Shown here piece by piece: positions 52,776 to 62,562 of a DNA stretch of 64,000 nt. The translations under genes were made by a program, and so were the position numbers. The stretch is taken from NCBI RefSeq assembly GCF_049889055.1, contig NZ_JBLTWO010000004.1, forward strand, positions 248,001 to 312,000, given 5' to 3'. The notes beneath the pieces were generated by a model. That model searched no databases and was not told where the DNA came from. It saw only the letters and a list, made by a program, of their open reading frames with translations. The stretch comes from Rhizorhabdus sp049889055 (lineage in GTDB: Bacteria; Pseudomonadota; Alphaproteobacteria; Sphingomonadales; Sphingomonadaceae). Position 1 is the stretch's first letter; each line of letters opens with the position of its first letter.

Positions 52776-54032
52776 ATGCACCTGAAGGACCTCAAGAAGA
52801 AGAGCCCCGCCGATCTCGTCACCATGGCGGAAGAGCTGGGCGTCGAGGGCGCGTCGACGATGCGCAAGCAGGACCTGATGTTCGGCATCCTCAAGGTCGA
52901 GGCCGAGAATGGCGAGCAGATCATGGGCGAGGGCACGATCGAGGTGCTCCCCGACGGTTTCGGCTTTCTGCGCAGCCCTGAGGCCAATTATCTCGCGGGT
53001 CCCGACGATATCTATGTCTCGCCGAACCAGGTCCGCAAATTCGGTCTCCGCACCGGCGACACGGTCGAGGGCGAGATCCGTGCGCCCAAGGACGGCGAGC
53101 GCTATTTCGCGCTGACCCGGCTGATCTCGATCAACTTCGACGATCCCGATGTCGTCCGCCACCGCGTCAATTTCGACAATCTGACGCCGCTCTATCCCGA
53201 GCAGAAGCTGACGCTCGACACGCTCGATCCGACCGTCAAGGACAAGTCGTCGCGGGTGATCGACATCATCGCCCCCCAAGGCAAAGGCCAGCGCGCGCTG
53301 ATCGTCGCGCCGCCGCGCGTCGGCAAGACCGTGCTGCTCCAGAACATCGCCAAGGCGATCACCGATAACCACCCCGAGGTGTTCCTGATCGTCCTGCTGA
53401 TCGACGAACGCCCCGAGGAAGTCACCGACATGCAGCGTTCGGTGAAGGGCGAAGTCATCTCCTCGACCTTCGACGAGCCGGCCCAGCGCCACGTCCAGGT
53501 TGCCGAAATGGTGATCGAGAAGGCCAAGCGCCTCGTCGAGCATAAGAAGGATGTCGTGATCCTGCTCGACTCGATCACCCGCCTGGGTCGGGCCTACAAC
53601 ACCGTCGTACCGTCGTCGGGCAAGGTGCTGACCGGCGGTGTCGATGCCAATGCACTGCAGCGTCCCAAGCGCTTCTTCGGTGCCGCCCGCAATATCGAGG
53701 AAGGCGGTTCTCTCTCGATCATCGCCACCGCACTGATCGATACCGGCAGCCGCATGGACGAAGTGATCTTCGAAGAGTTCAAGGGCACCGGTAACTCCGA
53801 AATCGTCCTCGATCGCAAGGTCGCCGACAAGCGCATCTTCCCGGCGATGGACGTCGGCAAGTCGGGCACCCGCAAGGAAGAGCTGCTGGTCGACAAGGGC
53901 AAGCTGTCGAAGATGTGGGTCCTGCGCCGCATCCTGATGCAGATGGGCACGATCGACGCGATGGAGTTCCTTCTCGACAAGATGAAGGATTCGAAGACCA
54001 ACGAGGATTTCTTCGACTCGATGAACTCCTGA
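52776..54032 (+). CDS. rho: Transcription termination factor Rho
   Basis: A 418-residue hexameric RNA helicase. N-terminal helix bundle, then the cold-shock-like primary RNA site (GFGFLRSPEANYLAGPDDIYVS), Walker A in IVAPPRVGKTVLLQ, Walker B/Q-loop LLIDERPEEVTDM and VILLDSITRLGRAYN. Full-length and without an inserted domain. The 189-nt gap before it probably holds its promoter and autoregulatory leader; no clear element was identified. Confidence 0.97.
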   Translation: MHLKDLKKKSPADLVTMAEELGVEGASTMRKQDLMFGILKVEAENGEQIMGEGTIEVLPDGFGFLRSPEANYLAGPDDIYVSPNQVRKFGLRTGDTVEGEIRAPKDGERYFALTRLISINFDDPDVVRHRVNFDNLTPLYPEQKLTLDTLDPTVKDKSSRVIDIIAPQGKGQRALIVAPPRVGKTVLLQNIAKAITDNHPEVFLIVLLIDERPEEVTDMQRSVKGEVISSTFDEPAQRHVQVAEMVIEKAKRLVEHKKDVVILLDSITRLGRAYNTVVPSSGKVLTGGVDANALQRPKRFFGAARNIEEGGSLSIIATALIDTGSRMDEVIFEEFKGTGNSEIVLDRKVADKRIFPAMDVGKSGTRKEELLVDKGKLSKMWVLRRILMQMGTIDAMEFLLDKMKDSKTNEDFFDSMNS

Positions 54033-54167
54033 GCCGGGGTCGCTCGGCGCGGCCCTCCCTCCTTCTGCCACCGACAGAGATCTATCGCGCTTGCCTCTGA
54101 GGCAGCAGGGCGTGAAGATCGCGGTCGGGAGTCCCATCGAACGGGACCGGGGAGAGGAGAGCGAGGC

Positions 54168-55106
54168 ATGGCGACCGAGGCCTGGGACAGACTGGCCGAA
54201 AGGCTTCGCAACTGGGGCCGTTGGGGGCCGGAGGACGAGCGCGGGACGCTCAACCATATCGGTCCCGAAGCGCTTCGTCGCGGAGCAGGTGCCGTTCGTC
54301 AGGGCAAGCTGTTCGCACTCGGACTGAACTGTGACTCGAACGGCCCGCAGATCGGGACATTCCGGTCGAACCCCGTCAAATATGTCACCGAGCTGTTCAC
54401 GCCGATCGCGGAGGGCAGCGATGTCCAATATTGCGACGACGTCATTCATATGTGCTTGCAGGCGTCGACCCAATGGGACGCCTTCGCCCACATGCATTAT
54501 GGCGGGCAGCTCTATAATGGCCTGGACGCGCGCAGCCATGTCGATGCACGGCACGGTGCGCATCGCTGCGGCATCGAGCATCTGGCACTGCCGGGAATCA
54601 GTTCGCGTGGCGTCCTGCTCGACATCGCCCGGCTCAAGGGCATGGACATGCTGCCGCGCACCTATGTCATCACCCCCGACGACATGAATGCGGCCTGCGA
54701 AGCGGCGGGGGTCCGCATCGAGAAGGGCGATATCATCCTCGTGCGCACCGGCATGATCCGGCTGTTCACGGATACCGGCGACGCGCATGCCTTCCATGGT
54801 GCGCAGGCAGGGCTCGGTGCCGATGTCGTCGAATGGCTGCACGACCATGATGTCGCTGCGGTGGCCGCCGACAATATGGCGGTCGAGGCGTTGGGGATCG
54901 AACCCGATCCGCGCTATGATGTCCCCTTGCCCGTCCACATGCTGGCGCTGCGCGACATGGGCATGCCGCTGGGCGAAATCTTCAATCTCGAAGCGCTGGC
55001 AGCCGATTGTGCGGCCGACAGGCAATATGATTTCCTGCTGTCCGCGCCGCCCTTGCCCGTGACGGGTGGTTTCGGGTCACCGGTCAATCCGCAGGCGATC
55101 AAATAG
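54168..55106 (+). CDS. Cyclase family protein (kynurenine formamidase-like)
   Basis: A 312-residue protein of the cyclase/formamidase family: DERGTLNHIGPEAL, STQWDAFAHMHYGG (metal-binding H-x-x-x-D-type region), SRGVLLDIARLKG, GDIILVRTG and AADNMAVEALG. Members hydrolyse N-formylkynurenine or related amides; the long N-terminal part places it with the larger branch. Substrate unknown. Starts 136 nt after rho, with GGGGAGAGGAG upstream. Confidence 0.88.
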   Translation: MATEAWDRLAERLRNWGRWGPEDERGTLNHIGPEALRRGAGAVRQGKLFALGLNCDSNGPQIGTFRSNPVKYVTELFTPIAEGSDVQYCDDVIHMCLQASTQWDAFAHMHYGGQLYNGLDARSHVDARHGAHRCGIEHLALPGISSRGVLLDIARLKGMDMLPRTYVITPDDMNAACEAAGVRIEKGDIILVRTGMIRLFTDTGDAHAFHGAQAGLGADVVEWLHDHDVAAVAADNMAVEALGIEPDPRYDVPLPVHMLALRDMGMPLGEIFNLEALAADCAADRQYDFLLSAPPLPVTGGFGSPVNPQAIK

Positions 55107-55125
55107 GCGGCGCAGTCGCGGGTAA

Positions 55126-55635
55126 TCATCTCGTCAGCGGGGTATAGTCCTGCCCTGCGAAGCGATGCGGGAGAGCTTCGTCTTTGGCTCGGCCGACGAA
55201 GACCGCCCAGACACCGCCGGGACGCCAGATGCTATCAAGCCGTGCAGCAGCCTCGGCGACATCTTTGCCCAGCACCAGCTCCCGCCGGTAGAAGAAGGCC
55301 GAGACGCGGGCGTTCAGGATGCAATGGACATGAACGTTGCGGCCGTGGAGACTATCGAGCGCAGCCATGAAATGATCGAAATCCCTGTCTGTGGGTGCGG
55401 CGAAGTCGACGGGAATATGAACATAGCGCATGCCGAGCGTCGCCACGCTTGCGGCTTCGTCGACGAGCGCGTCTTCATGGCTGTGCAGGGCCAGGTTGAT
55501 GACGTCGGAAACGCCGATAGCTGCCAGCAGATTCAGCTGCTCTTCAGTGGGCTGACCGGAGGTCGTCAGGCGATCGTCGAGACGCCGCCAGGCGCGGATC
55601 GAAACAGGATCTTCGACATGTGAAGGGCGCGTCAT
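55126..55635 (-). CDS. Dual-specificity-phosphatase-like protein (DUF442/beta-lactamase hydrolase-like)
   Basis: A 169-residue protein with the phosphatase fold: DRLTTSGQPTEEQLNLLAAIGV, INLALHSHEDAL, MRYVHIPVDFAAPT and the loop VHCILNARVSAFFY. The signature Cys is separated from Arg by four residues, a variant seen in this family. The ATG at 55635 is preferred because AAGGAG is 8 nt before it; the ATG at 55641 is too close. Substrate unknown. Confidence 0.8.
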   Translation of the reverse strand: MTRPSHVEDPVSIRAWRRLDDRLTTSGQPTEEQLNLLAAIGVSDVINLALHSHEDALVDEAASVATLGMRYVHIPVDFAAPTDRDFDHFMAALDSLHGRNVHVHCILNARVSAFFYRRELVLGKDVAEAAARLDSIWRPGGVWAVFVGRAKDEALPHRFAGQDYTPLTR

Positions 55636-55780
55636 GGGCATCACTCCTTGCGATGGTGCCCAGGCGAGCGGCGGACTCAGCCCGCGCTCCCCGATGGTGA
55701 TCCATCCTCGTCGCCAGTCACGCGGTCGACGGAACATGCCAGACCGGCTTTTGCATGGCCAGCTGACCAAGACAAAAAAC

Positions 55781-56473
55781 TCAGCCGCGCTCTCCGAACA
55801 GGGCCGTGCCGATCCGGACATGGGTTGCGCCGAGCATGATCGCGGTCTCGAAATCCGACGACATCCCCATGCTGAGGCCGACAAGCTCGTGCCGGGCCGC
55901 CAGCTTGGCGAGCAGCGCGAAATAGGGCGCAGGTTCGACGTCGAGCGGAGGCACCGCCATCAGTCCGACGATGGGGAGACCAGCGTCGCGGGCCCGCACG
56001 AGGGTGGCGGGCAGATCGGCGATGGCGCAACCGCCCTTCTGGTCTTCCTCGCCGATATTGACCTGGACGAAGCAGTCGGGCCGTCGACCCTGCCGATCCA
56101 TCGCCTTGGCCAGTGCCTCGATCAGCGAGGGGCGGTCGACCGAATGGATCGCATCGAACAGGGCGACGGCCTGCTCGGCCTTGTTCGATTGGAGCTTGCC
56201 GATGAGATGGAGCTTCAGCCCGTCGACGTGGCAGAGATCGGGCCATTTTTCCTCGGCCTCCTGCACGCGGTTCTCGCCGAAGGACCGGTGACCGGCATCG
56301 ATCAGGGGGGCGATCGCCGCTGCGGGCTTGGTTTTCGAGACCGCGATCAGCTCGATCTCGCTCGCTGTCCTGTCGGCCAGTGCAGCGGCATGGGCGATCC
56401 GGGACAGGATGGCGTCGATCCGTTGCTGCGCTGGAAAAGGAAGGGTGGTGGTGGTGGTGTCGATCTCGGGCAT
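55781..56473 (-). CDS. YggS family pyridoxal phosphate homeostasis protein
   Basis: A 230-residue PLP-binding alanine-racemase-like barrel: ELIAVSKTKPA (PLP Lys), FGENRVQEAEEK, HLIGKLQSNKA, SVDRPSLIEAL, LSMGMSSDFETAI and THVRIGTALFG. YggS binds PLP and controls free cofactor levels; it has no known catalytic turnover. It contains a Thr run near the N-terminus. Divergent from the ThiE-like gene with 22 nt between starts. Confidence 0.95.
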   Translation of the reverse strand: MPEIDTTTTTLPFPAQQRIDAILSRIAHAAALADRTASEIELIAVSKTKPAAAIAPLIDAGHRSFGENRVQEAEEKWPDLCHVDGLKLHLIGKLQSNKAEQAVALFDAIHSVDRPSLIEALAKAMDRQGRRPDCFVQVNIGEEDQKGGCAIADLPATLVRARDAGLPIVGLMAVPPLDVEPAPYFALLAKLAARHELVGLSMGMSSDFETAIMLGATHVRIGTALFGERG

Positions 56474-56495
56474 GGGCTCCGCTATAGAAGCGCCG

Positions 56496-57056
56496 ATGAC
56501 GCCCCGCCAGCCTGTGCTGCCGCATCTGTGGCTGATGACCGACGAACGGCTCGGCGAAAGGCTGTTCGATGCGATCGACCGGCTGCCGCGCGGTTCGGGC
56601 GTAATCTTCCGACACTATAGCCTGCCGGTTGCCGAGCGTCGGCGGCTATTTGATGCCGTCCGCCGGCGGACTCGACGACGAGGGCTGGTCCTGTTGCTGG
56701 CAGGAGACGAGCATATGGCTCTGCGCTGGGGGGCAGACGGAGCCCATCACCGTCAGCCGCATGCGCCGCGCTTCGGGACTTCGCCGGTGCATGATCGGCG
56801 CGAGATACGGGCGGCGGAGCGATCGGGCGCCACCGCGCTCCTCCTCTCCCCGCTCTATGCGACACGCTCCCATCCCGGAGCGTCGGGTCTTGGCCGGATG
56901 CGCTTTGCCGCGCTCCTGCGCGCGACGCGTCTGCCGGTGATCGCTCTGGGGGGCATGACGGCTCGACGTGGGCGCCATGCGCGCTTGCTCGGCGCACAGG
57001 GTTGGGCGGCGATCGATGCCTGGGGCGGTCGGGCGTCCGGGCGAAAGCAAGCCTGA
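56496..57056 (+). CDS. Thiamine-phosphate-synthase-like protein (ThiE/TenI fold)
   Basis: A 186-residue protein: LPHLWLMTDERLGERLFDAIDRLPRGSGVIFRHYSL at the start, LGGMTARRG and GWAAIDAW at the end, with ATALLLSPLYATRSHPGASGLGRMRF in the middle. This is the TenI/ThiE barrel, but the normal phosphate- and HMP-binding residues are not all obvious (the usual VH-LGQ-DL segment is replaced by a basic stretch), so catalytic ThiE activity is uncertain. It is shorter than ThiE (~210). Confidence 0.75.
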   Translation: MTPRQPVLPHLWLMTDERLGERLFDAIDRLPRGSGVIFRHYSLPVAERRRLFDAVRRRTRRRGLVLLLAGDEHMALRWGADGAHHRQPHAPRFGTSPVHDRREIRAAERSGATALLLSPLYATRSHPGASGLGRMRFAALLRATRLPVIALGGMTARRGRHARLLGAQGWAAIDAWGGRASGRKQA

Positions 57057-57065
57057 CGCCGGCGA

Positions 57066-57803
57066 TCAGAAGCGGAAGGCGGTTCCGACGTAGACCGACT
57101 GGCTGTCGCGACGCTGGTCGCTGGTCAGGTCGCTGTGGTCACGCTGGCTCTTGTAGCGAACGCCACCCGAGAGCTCCAGATTCTTGGTGAGCGAGAAAGA
57201 GCCACCCAGATCGACCGAGAGGGCCTCTTCGGGTCCGCCGAGATTGGTCGCGCCGGTCGCCTTTTCGGTCCCGAACAGCAGTCGAGTGCTCCATTTGGAG
57301 CGCGAGTAGCTCACGCCGATATCCGCCATCTGACGGGTATCGGCAATGGTGCCCCCGTCGATGCGTGCGAAGTCGCCCGACAGGGTGAAATGCTTCCAGC
57401 CCACGGATGCGCCAAGGCTGTAGGCCGTGGGTGCCAGGCCCATGTTGAGCGCTGTGGTGTTCGGAATGCTGATCGTCGATCCGGCGAGCATGGTGGTGCT
57501 CGAGGTACCCGGCTTGGACGAGCGGGCGCGGATGGCTACCGTTACCGCGCGCTTGCCATTGCCACCCGAGGGAGTGAAGCGGAAGCTGGGTTCGGCGAAG
57601 CTGCCGCCGACGCGATCGAACAGTGCGGCCTGGCGAGGATCGGACGCAGCGGGGGTGAAGAAGCCGATACCGCGTGCCTTCTTGCGGTCGACCTTGACCT
57701 TCGGCGCGGCGGGAGTCTTGGCGGCTGCGACCGGCACAGACAGGGCCAGCGACGCGAGCAGCGCCGTCCCCATCATCCTTGCCGTGACCCCCTTGACCAT
57801 CAT
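57066..57803 (-). CDS. Secreted beta-barrel-like hypothetical protein
   Basis: A 245-residue protein with a signal peptide (MMGTALLASLALSVPVAAA) and a repeated amphipathic beta pattern, ending QSVYVGTAFRF with terminal Phe, as in outer-membrane porins. Residues ~95-245 carry strand pairs such as YSLGASVGWKHFTLSGDFARI and WSTRLLFGTEKA. The start is one of several close Met codons (57803 or 57800 are likely). Function unknown. Confidence 0.7.
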   Translation of the reverse strand: MMVKGVTARMMGTALLASLALSVPVAAAKTPAAPKVKVDRKKARGIGFFTPAASDPRQAALFDRVGGSFAEPSFRFTPSGGNGKRAVTVAIRARSSKPGTSSTTMLAGSTISIPNTTALNMGLAPTAYSLGASVGWKHFTLSGDFARIDGGTIADTRQMADIGVSYSRSKWSTRLLFGTEKATGATNLGGPEEALSVDLGGSFSLTKNLELSGGVRYKSQRDHSDLTSDQRRDSQSVYVGTAFRF

Positions 57804-58072
57804 CCTGCCAAATCCGGACTTTTCTCTATACCAGTCGGTTAGCACTCGATCGGAGTCGATGCCAGCCGGCTGCGGCGAAAGTCCGTCCCTGTTGCACAGA
57901 CTCCACAACCGCCGAACGCCTGTAGAGGCATATGTGTTTCAGATCGATGAATCTAACCGTGCGTCCGGAGCAACGTGGACCCTGCCTCGCGGGGCAAAGA
58001 CATGTTGCCCGGTGGGGGCATGTGTCTATAACGGCGCGCAACGCCTTTTCGAGCCTCAAGGACTTGCCTGAC

Positions 58073-58516
58073 ATGATCCGTCGCCCCTGCCGTACCGCGA
58101 TCGCCCTTGCCCTCGTCGTCTCGCTGGCGGCCTGCGGAGGTGGACGCAACAAGGCGCAGCTCGCGTCCGATGTTGCGGCGGCCAAGACCACCACGATCGG
58201 GATCAACACCTATTTGTGGAAGGCCTCGCTCGAGGCGCTCAGCTTCATGCCGCTGCTGCAGGCGGATTCCAATGGCGGCGTCATCGTCACCGACTGGTAT
58301 GTGAATCCTAACCAGCCCGCCGAACGGATGAAGGTGACCGTGACCATCCTCGACGCCGATCTGCGCGCCGATGCCGTCCGCGTCGCGCCCCAGCGCCAGG
58401 TGCTGTCGAACGGCAGCTGGGTCGACACGTCGGTACAGGCCGCGACCGCGCAGAAGCTTGAAGATATCATCCTGACCAAGGCCCGAGACCTGCGCCGCGC
58501 GACCGTCGCCGGCTGA
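58073..58516 (+). CDS. DUF3576 lipoprotein
   Basis: A 147-residue lipoprotein: lipobox SLAAC at residues ~17-21, a Gly-rich linker, then INTYLWKASLEALSFMPLLQADSNGGVIVTDWY (positions ~45-78), ITVTILD-like strands and AQKLEDIILTKARDLRRA. This is the DUF3576 pattern common before leuS-lptE in sphingomonads and rhizobia; its partner is unknown. The 269-nt gap upstream holds no other gene that I can support. Confidence 0.9.
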   Translation: MIRRPCRTAIALALVVSLAACGGGRNKAQLASDVAAAKTTTIGINTYLWKASLEALSFMPLLQADSNGGVIVTDWYVNPNQPAERMKVTVTILDADLRADAVRVAPQRQVLSNGSWVDTSVQAATAQKLEDIILTKARDLRRATVAG

Positions 58517-58535
58517 ACAAGAAGCGAAAGATCAA

Positions 58536-61043
58536 GTGAACGCGCGTTTCAACCATTTGAAGGCCGACGCGCACTGGCAGCGCGTCTGGGAAGACCGGCA
58601 GACCTTTCAGGCCCGCGACGACAGCGAGCGGCCCAAAAGCTATGTCCTCGAGATGTTCCCCTATCCGTCGGGGCGCATCCATATGGGCCATGTGCGCAAT
58701 TACACCATGGGCGACGTGCTCGCCCGCTTCCGCCGGATGAAGGGCTATGAAGTGCTCCATCCGATGGGATGGGACGCCTTCGGCATGCCGGCCGAAAATG
58801 CCGCGATGGAGAAGAAGGTCCATCCGGGCGACTGGACCCGCGCCAATATCGCGGCCATGCGCGAGCAGCTGAAGCGGATCGGCTTCGCGCTCGACTGGAG
58901 CCGCGAACTCGCCACCTGCGAGCCGGACTATTATGGCCAGGAGCAGGCACTGTTCCTCGAACTGTTCGCGGCAGGGCTGGTCTATCGCAAGGAGTCGGCG
59001 GTCAACTGGGATCCGGTCGACATGACCGTGCTCGCCAATGAACAGGTGATCGACGGCCGGGGCTGGCGCTCGGGGGCGCTGGTCGAACGGCGTAAGCTCA
59101 GCCAGTGGTTCCTCAAGATCACCGACTTTGCCGACGAGCTGCTCGATGGCCTGAAAACGCTCGACCAGTGGCCCGAAAAGGTCCGGACGATGCAGGAGAA
59201 CTGGATCGGCAAGTCGCAGGGCATGCGCTTCCGCTTCACCCTCGATCGGCCGGTCGGCGAGATCGACGGCTTCGAGGTGTTCACGACCCGGCCCGACACA
59301 CTGTTCGGCGCCAGCTTCGCGGCGGTTGCTCCCGATCATCCGATCGCGCAGGCGCTGGCGGCGGATGACGAAGCGCTGCAGGCGTTCATCGCCGATTGCA
59401 AGCGGACGGGCACCGCAGCGGCCGAGATCGAGACCGCCGAGAAGAAGGGCTATGATACCGGCCTGACGGTAGCGCATCCGCTCGATCCGACGTGGAAGCT
59501 GCCGGTGTTCGTCGCGAACTTCGTGCTGATGGAATATGGAACGGGGGCGATCTACGCCTGTCCGGCGCACGACCAGCGCGATCTGGACTTCGCCCGCAAA
59601 TATGCGCTGCCCGTCAAGCGCGTCGTCGCGCCGACACCCGAGGAGGCCGACGCGCCGATCGGTGACGAGGCTTATGTCGGGCCCGGCCGGATCGTCAATT
59701 CCGCCTTCCTCGACGGCCTGTCGGTGGAAGAAGCCAAGGCCGCCGTCATCGCACGCGGCGAGAGCGAAGGCTGGGGCCAAGGCACGACGGTGTGGCGCCT
59801 GCGCGACTGGGGCGTCTCCCGGCAGCGTTACTGGGGTACGCCGATCCCGATCATCCACTGCCAGGATTGCGGCGCAGTTCCGGTTCCGCGCGAACAGCTG
59901 CCGGTGGTGCTGCCCGAGGATGTCAGCTTCGACATTCCCGGCAATCCGCTCGATCGCCATCCGAGCTGGAAGCATGTCGACTGCCCGTCCTGCGGCAAGC
60001 CCGCGCGGCGCGAGACCGACACGCTCGACACCTTCGTCGACTCCAGCTGGTATTTCATCCGCTTCGCCAGCGCCCCGGGCGATCAGCCGTTCGACCGCGC
60101 GGTGGCCGAGCAATGGCTGCCGGTCGGGCAATATATCGGCGGGGTCGAGCATGCGATCCTGCACCTGCTCTACGCCCGCTTCTGGACGCGGGCGCTCGAG
60201 CGGATCGGCAAGCTGTCGGTCAAGGAGCCCTTCACCGGGCTGTTCACTCAGGGGATGGTCACGCACGAGACCTACAAGAGCCCTGACGGTCAGTGGCTGA
60301 GCCCGGAGGAGGTTTCCAACGGGGTCGTTGTGGCGACCGGCGAGCCGGCAACGGTCGGACGCATCGAGAAGATGTCGAAGTCCAAGAAGAACGTCGTCGA
60401 TCCGGGGCCCATCGTCGAGCAATATGGCGCGGACGCGGTTCGCTGGTTCATGCTGTCCGACAGCCCGCCCGAGCGCGACCTCGAATGGACCGAAAGCGGC
60501 ATCGAGGGCTGCTGGCGCTTCGTCAACCGGCTGTGGCGAATGACCGATGTCGCCGAGGCGGCGGAGGGCGAGGACAAGGATCTCGACCGCAAGTTGCACC
60601 GTGCCATCGCCGGAATCGCGACCGATATCGAGGCGCTGGGCTTCAACCGCGCCGTCGCCAAGGTTCACGAGCTTGCCAATGCGATCGAGAAGGCTCCGCC
60701 TTCGGCAAGCCGGGCGACCGCAGCGCGGACCCTCGTCCGTCTGATCGCGCCGATGGTGCCGCATCTGGCCGAGGAGGCTTGGGCACGGCTTGGCGAAGAG
60801 GGTCTGGTCGCCGATGCGGCGTGGCCCGATCATGATCCTGCGCTGCTCGTCGACGATGAGGTCACGATCGCGGTTCAGGTCAACGGCAAGCTGCGCGACA
60901 CGCTGACGGCGCCCAAGGGGATGTCCAGGGACGCGTTGCAGAGCCTGGCGCTGCAGTCGGAGAAGATCGTGAAGCTTCTGGAAGGCGCCGAGCCCAAGAA
61001 GGTGATCGTGGTTCCCGACCGCCTCGTGAACATCGTCGCATGA
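58536..61043 (+). CDS. leuS: Leucine--tRNA ligase
   Basis: An 835-residue class I synthetase. HIGH motif as HMGHVRN (after MFPYPSGRI), editing domain CP1 with FTTRPDTLFGASF, and the KMSKS loop KMSKSKKNVVDP; a C-terminal anticodon part follows. The start is GTG at 58536, 19 nt after the DUF3576 stop. lptE overlaps its stop by 4 nt, the usual leuS-lptE-holA order of alphaproteobacteria. Confidence 0.97.
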   Translation: MNARFNHLKADAHWQRVWEDRQTFQARDDSERPKSYVLEMFPYPSGRIHMGHVRNYTMGDVLARFRRMKGYEVLHPMGWDAFGMPAENAAMEKKVHPGDWTRANIAAMREQLKRIGFALDWSRELATCEPDYYGQEQALFLELFAAGLVYRKESAVNWDPVDMTVLANEQVIDGRGWRSGALVERRKLSQWFLKITDFADELLDGLKTLDQWPEKVRTMQENWIGKSQGMRFRFTLDRPVGEIDGFEVFTTRPDTLFGASFAAVAPDHPIAQALAADDEALQAFIADCKRTGTAAAEIETAEKKGYDTGLTVAHPLDPTWKLPVFVANFVLMEYGTGAIYACPAHDQRDLDFARKYALPVKRVVAPTPEEADAPIGDEAYVGPGRIVNSAFLDGLSVEEAKAAVIARGESEGWGQGTTVWRLRDWGVSRQRYWGTPIPIIHCQDCGAVPVPREQLPVVLPEDVSFDIPGNPLDRHPSWKHVDCPSCGKPARRETDTLDTFVDSSWYFIRFASAPGDQPFDRAVAEQWLPVGQYIGGVEHAILHLLYARFWTRALERIGKLSVKEPFTGLFTQGMVTHETYKSPDGQWLSPEEVSNGVVVATGEPATVGRIEKMSKSKKNVVDPGPIVEQYGADAVRWFMLSDSPPERDLEWTESGIEGCWRFVNRLWRMTDVAEAAEGEDKDLDRKLHRAIAGIATDIEALGFNRAVAKVHELANAIEKAPPSASRATAARTLVRLIAPMVPHLAEEAWARLGEEGLVADAAWPDHDPALLVDDEVTIAVQVNGKLRDTLTAPKGMSRDALQSLALQSEKIVKLLEGAEPKKVIVVPDRLVNIVA

Positions 61044-61546
61044 GGCCCCTCGCCCGCCTCGGCCTGGCATTTGCGCTGGTCGCCGGCCTTTCCGCCTGCA
61101 GCCTGCGGCCGCTCTATGTCGACGGCGGGGCCGGCGGCGTGGCGAGCGCCCTGTCCTCGGTCGAGGTGTCGGCGATCGGCGGGCAGAGTGGCTGGCTGGT
61201 TCGGAATACGCTCAACGACCGGATGCACCGTCAGGGCGAGTCTGCCGCGCGCTACAAGCTCGAAGTCGAACTCGACGACGACATCACCGGTTTCGGTACC
61301 CGTCTGGACAATACGATCAGCCGTGAGCGGCGTACCTTGCGGGCGCGCTATCGGCTGATCGACGCGGCGACCGGCTCGGTGCTGCTCGACCAGACGGCGG
61401 CGGCCGACGCGGGCATCGACGTGACCCAGTCCGATTATGCGACGCTGGCGGCCGAGCAGACCGCGCTCGAACGCATGGCAGACCGGCTGGCCGACCAGAT
61501 CGTGGCGCGTGTCGCCACCTATGCCGGCCGCAGCACGAACCGGTGA
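61040..61546 (+). CDS. lptE: LPS assembly lipoprotein LptE
   Basis: A 168-residue lipoprotein (lipobox GLSAC; mature SLRPLYVDGG) with the LptE elements NRLNDRMHRQG-like region and the C-terminal helix ADRLADQIVARVATY. It plugs the LptD barrel that inserts LPS, or the glycosphingolipid that replaces LPS in many sphingomonads, into the outer membrane. Overlaps both neighbours (ATGA with leuS, GTGA with holA). Confidence 0.92.
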   Translation: MRPLARLGLAFALVAGLSACSLRPLYVDGGAGGVASALSSVEVSAIGGQSGWLVRNTLNDRMHRQGESAARYKLEVELDDDITGFGTRLDNTISRERRTLRARYRLIDAATGSVLLDQTAAADAGIDVTQSDYATLAAEQTALERMADRLADQIVARVATYAGRSTNR

Positions 61547-62562
61547 AAGCCGACGCTGGCCAGATCGCGCGGGCCCTCGACAAGGGGGACCCGTCCGTCC
61601 GGCTGTTCCTGCTCTACGGGCCAGATGAGTCGGGCTCACGCGCGCTCGCGGCGCGGCTCGACAAGGCGATGGGCGCCGATGCCGAACGGATCGATCTGAC
61701 CGGCAGCCAGATCAAGGATGACCCCGCGCGTCTCGCGGACGAGGCGGCGTCGATTTCGCTGTTCGGTGGAGCGCGTCATATCCGCGTCGATCCGGCCGGC
61801 GACGAGATCATCGATGCAGTCGAGGCGCTGCTGGAGGCGACGTCTGCCGGCAATCCGGTGGTCGTCGTGGCGGGGAACCTCCGCAAGGATGCCAAGCTGG
61901 TCAAGGCCGCTCTTGCCTCCCCGCAGGCGCTCGCCTTCGCCTCCTATCTGCCCGAGGGCCGTCAGGCGGACCAGGTGGCGGTCGAGATGGCCCGCGAACT
62001 GGGCCTGCGGCTCGATCCGCGTATGGCGCAGTCGCTGGTGGCCGCGACCAATGCCGACCGGGGCCTGATCCAGCGCGAAGTCGAGAAGATCGCGCTCTAT
62101 CTCGATGCCAGCCCCGAGAGCCCCAAGGAGCTCGACGCTGATGCGCTTGCCGCGATCGGTGCAGAGAATGACGAAAGCGACGTGGCGGCCATCGTCGATG
62201 CGGTGATGGGCGGAAGGCCCGATATCGCAGCAGCCGAGCTCGCCCTGATCGGCCCGACCGAAGCGATTGGCGTGGTGCGGGCCGTGCTCCGCAAATTGGC
62301 CTTGATCACCCCGCTTCGGGCCGAAGTCGCTCAGGGGCGGACCATCGACGCGGTCATGGCCGGCAGTGGCAAGGCGATCTTCTGGAAGGAACAGAAGACC
62401 GTAGCCGGGCTTCTTCAGCGCTGGTCGCCCGAGCGGATCGCAGCGGCCACCGAGCGTCTGGCGGGGCTGGAGCGGGCCTATAAGCGTTCGGGTTCGGCGG
62501 GCATGGTGCTGGTGACCGAGGAACTGCTGACCATAGCACGGGCGGCTGCTGCGCGTCGGTGA
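61543..62562 (+). CDS. holA: DNA polymerase III subunit delta
   Basis: A 339-residue AAA+-like clamp-loader subunit: FLLYGPDESGSRALAARLDKAM, FGGARHIRVDPAG, LVVAATNADRGLIQREVEKIALYL-type segment and DAVMGGRPDIAAAELALIG. Delta opens the DnaN clamp. Start GTG overlaps the lptE stop (GTGA). It converges with parB. Confidence 0.94.
   Translation: MKADAGQIARALDKGDPSVRLFLLYGPDESGSRALAARLDKAMGADAERIDLTGSQIKDDPARLADEAASISLFGGARHIRVDPAGDEIIDAVEALLEATSAGNPVVVVAGNLRKDAKLVKAALASPQALAFASYLPEGRQADQVAVEMARELGLRLDPRMAQSLVAATNADRGLIQREVEKIALYLDASPESPKELDADALAAIGAENDESDVAAIVDAVMGGRPDIAAAELALIGPTEAIGVVRAVLRKLALITPLRAEVAQGRTIDAVMAGSGKAIFWKEQKTVAGLLQRWSPERIAAATERLAGLERAYKRSGSAGMVLVTEELLTIARAAAARR

Noticed and set aside
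52659..55025. 788-codon open frame antisense to rho
   Set aside because: Shadow of rho and the cyclase gene; Asp/His/Arg-rich composition typical of antisense GC-rich frames.
58467..61070. 867-codon open frame antisense to leuS
   Set aside because: Complement of leuS; no ribosome site or family match.
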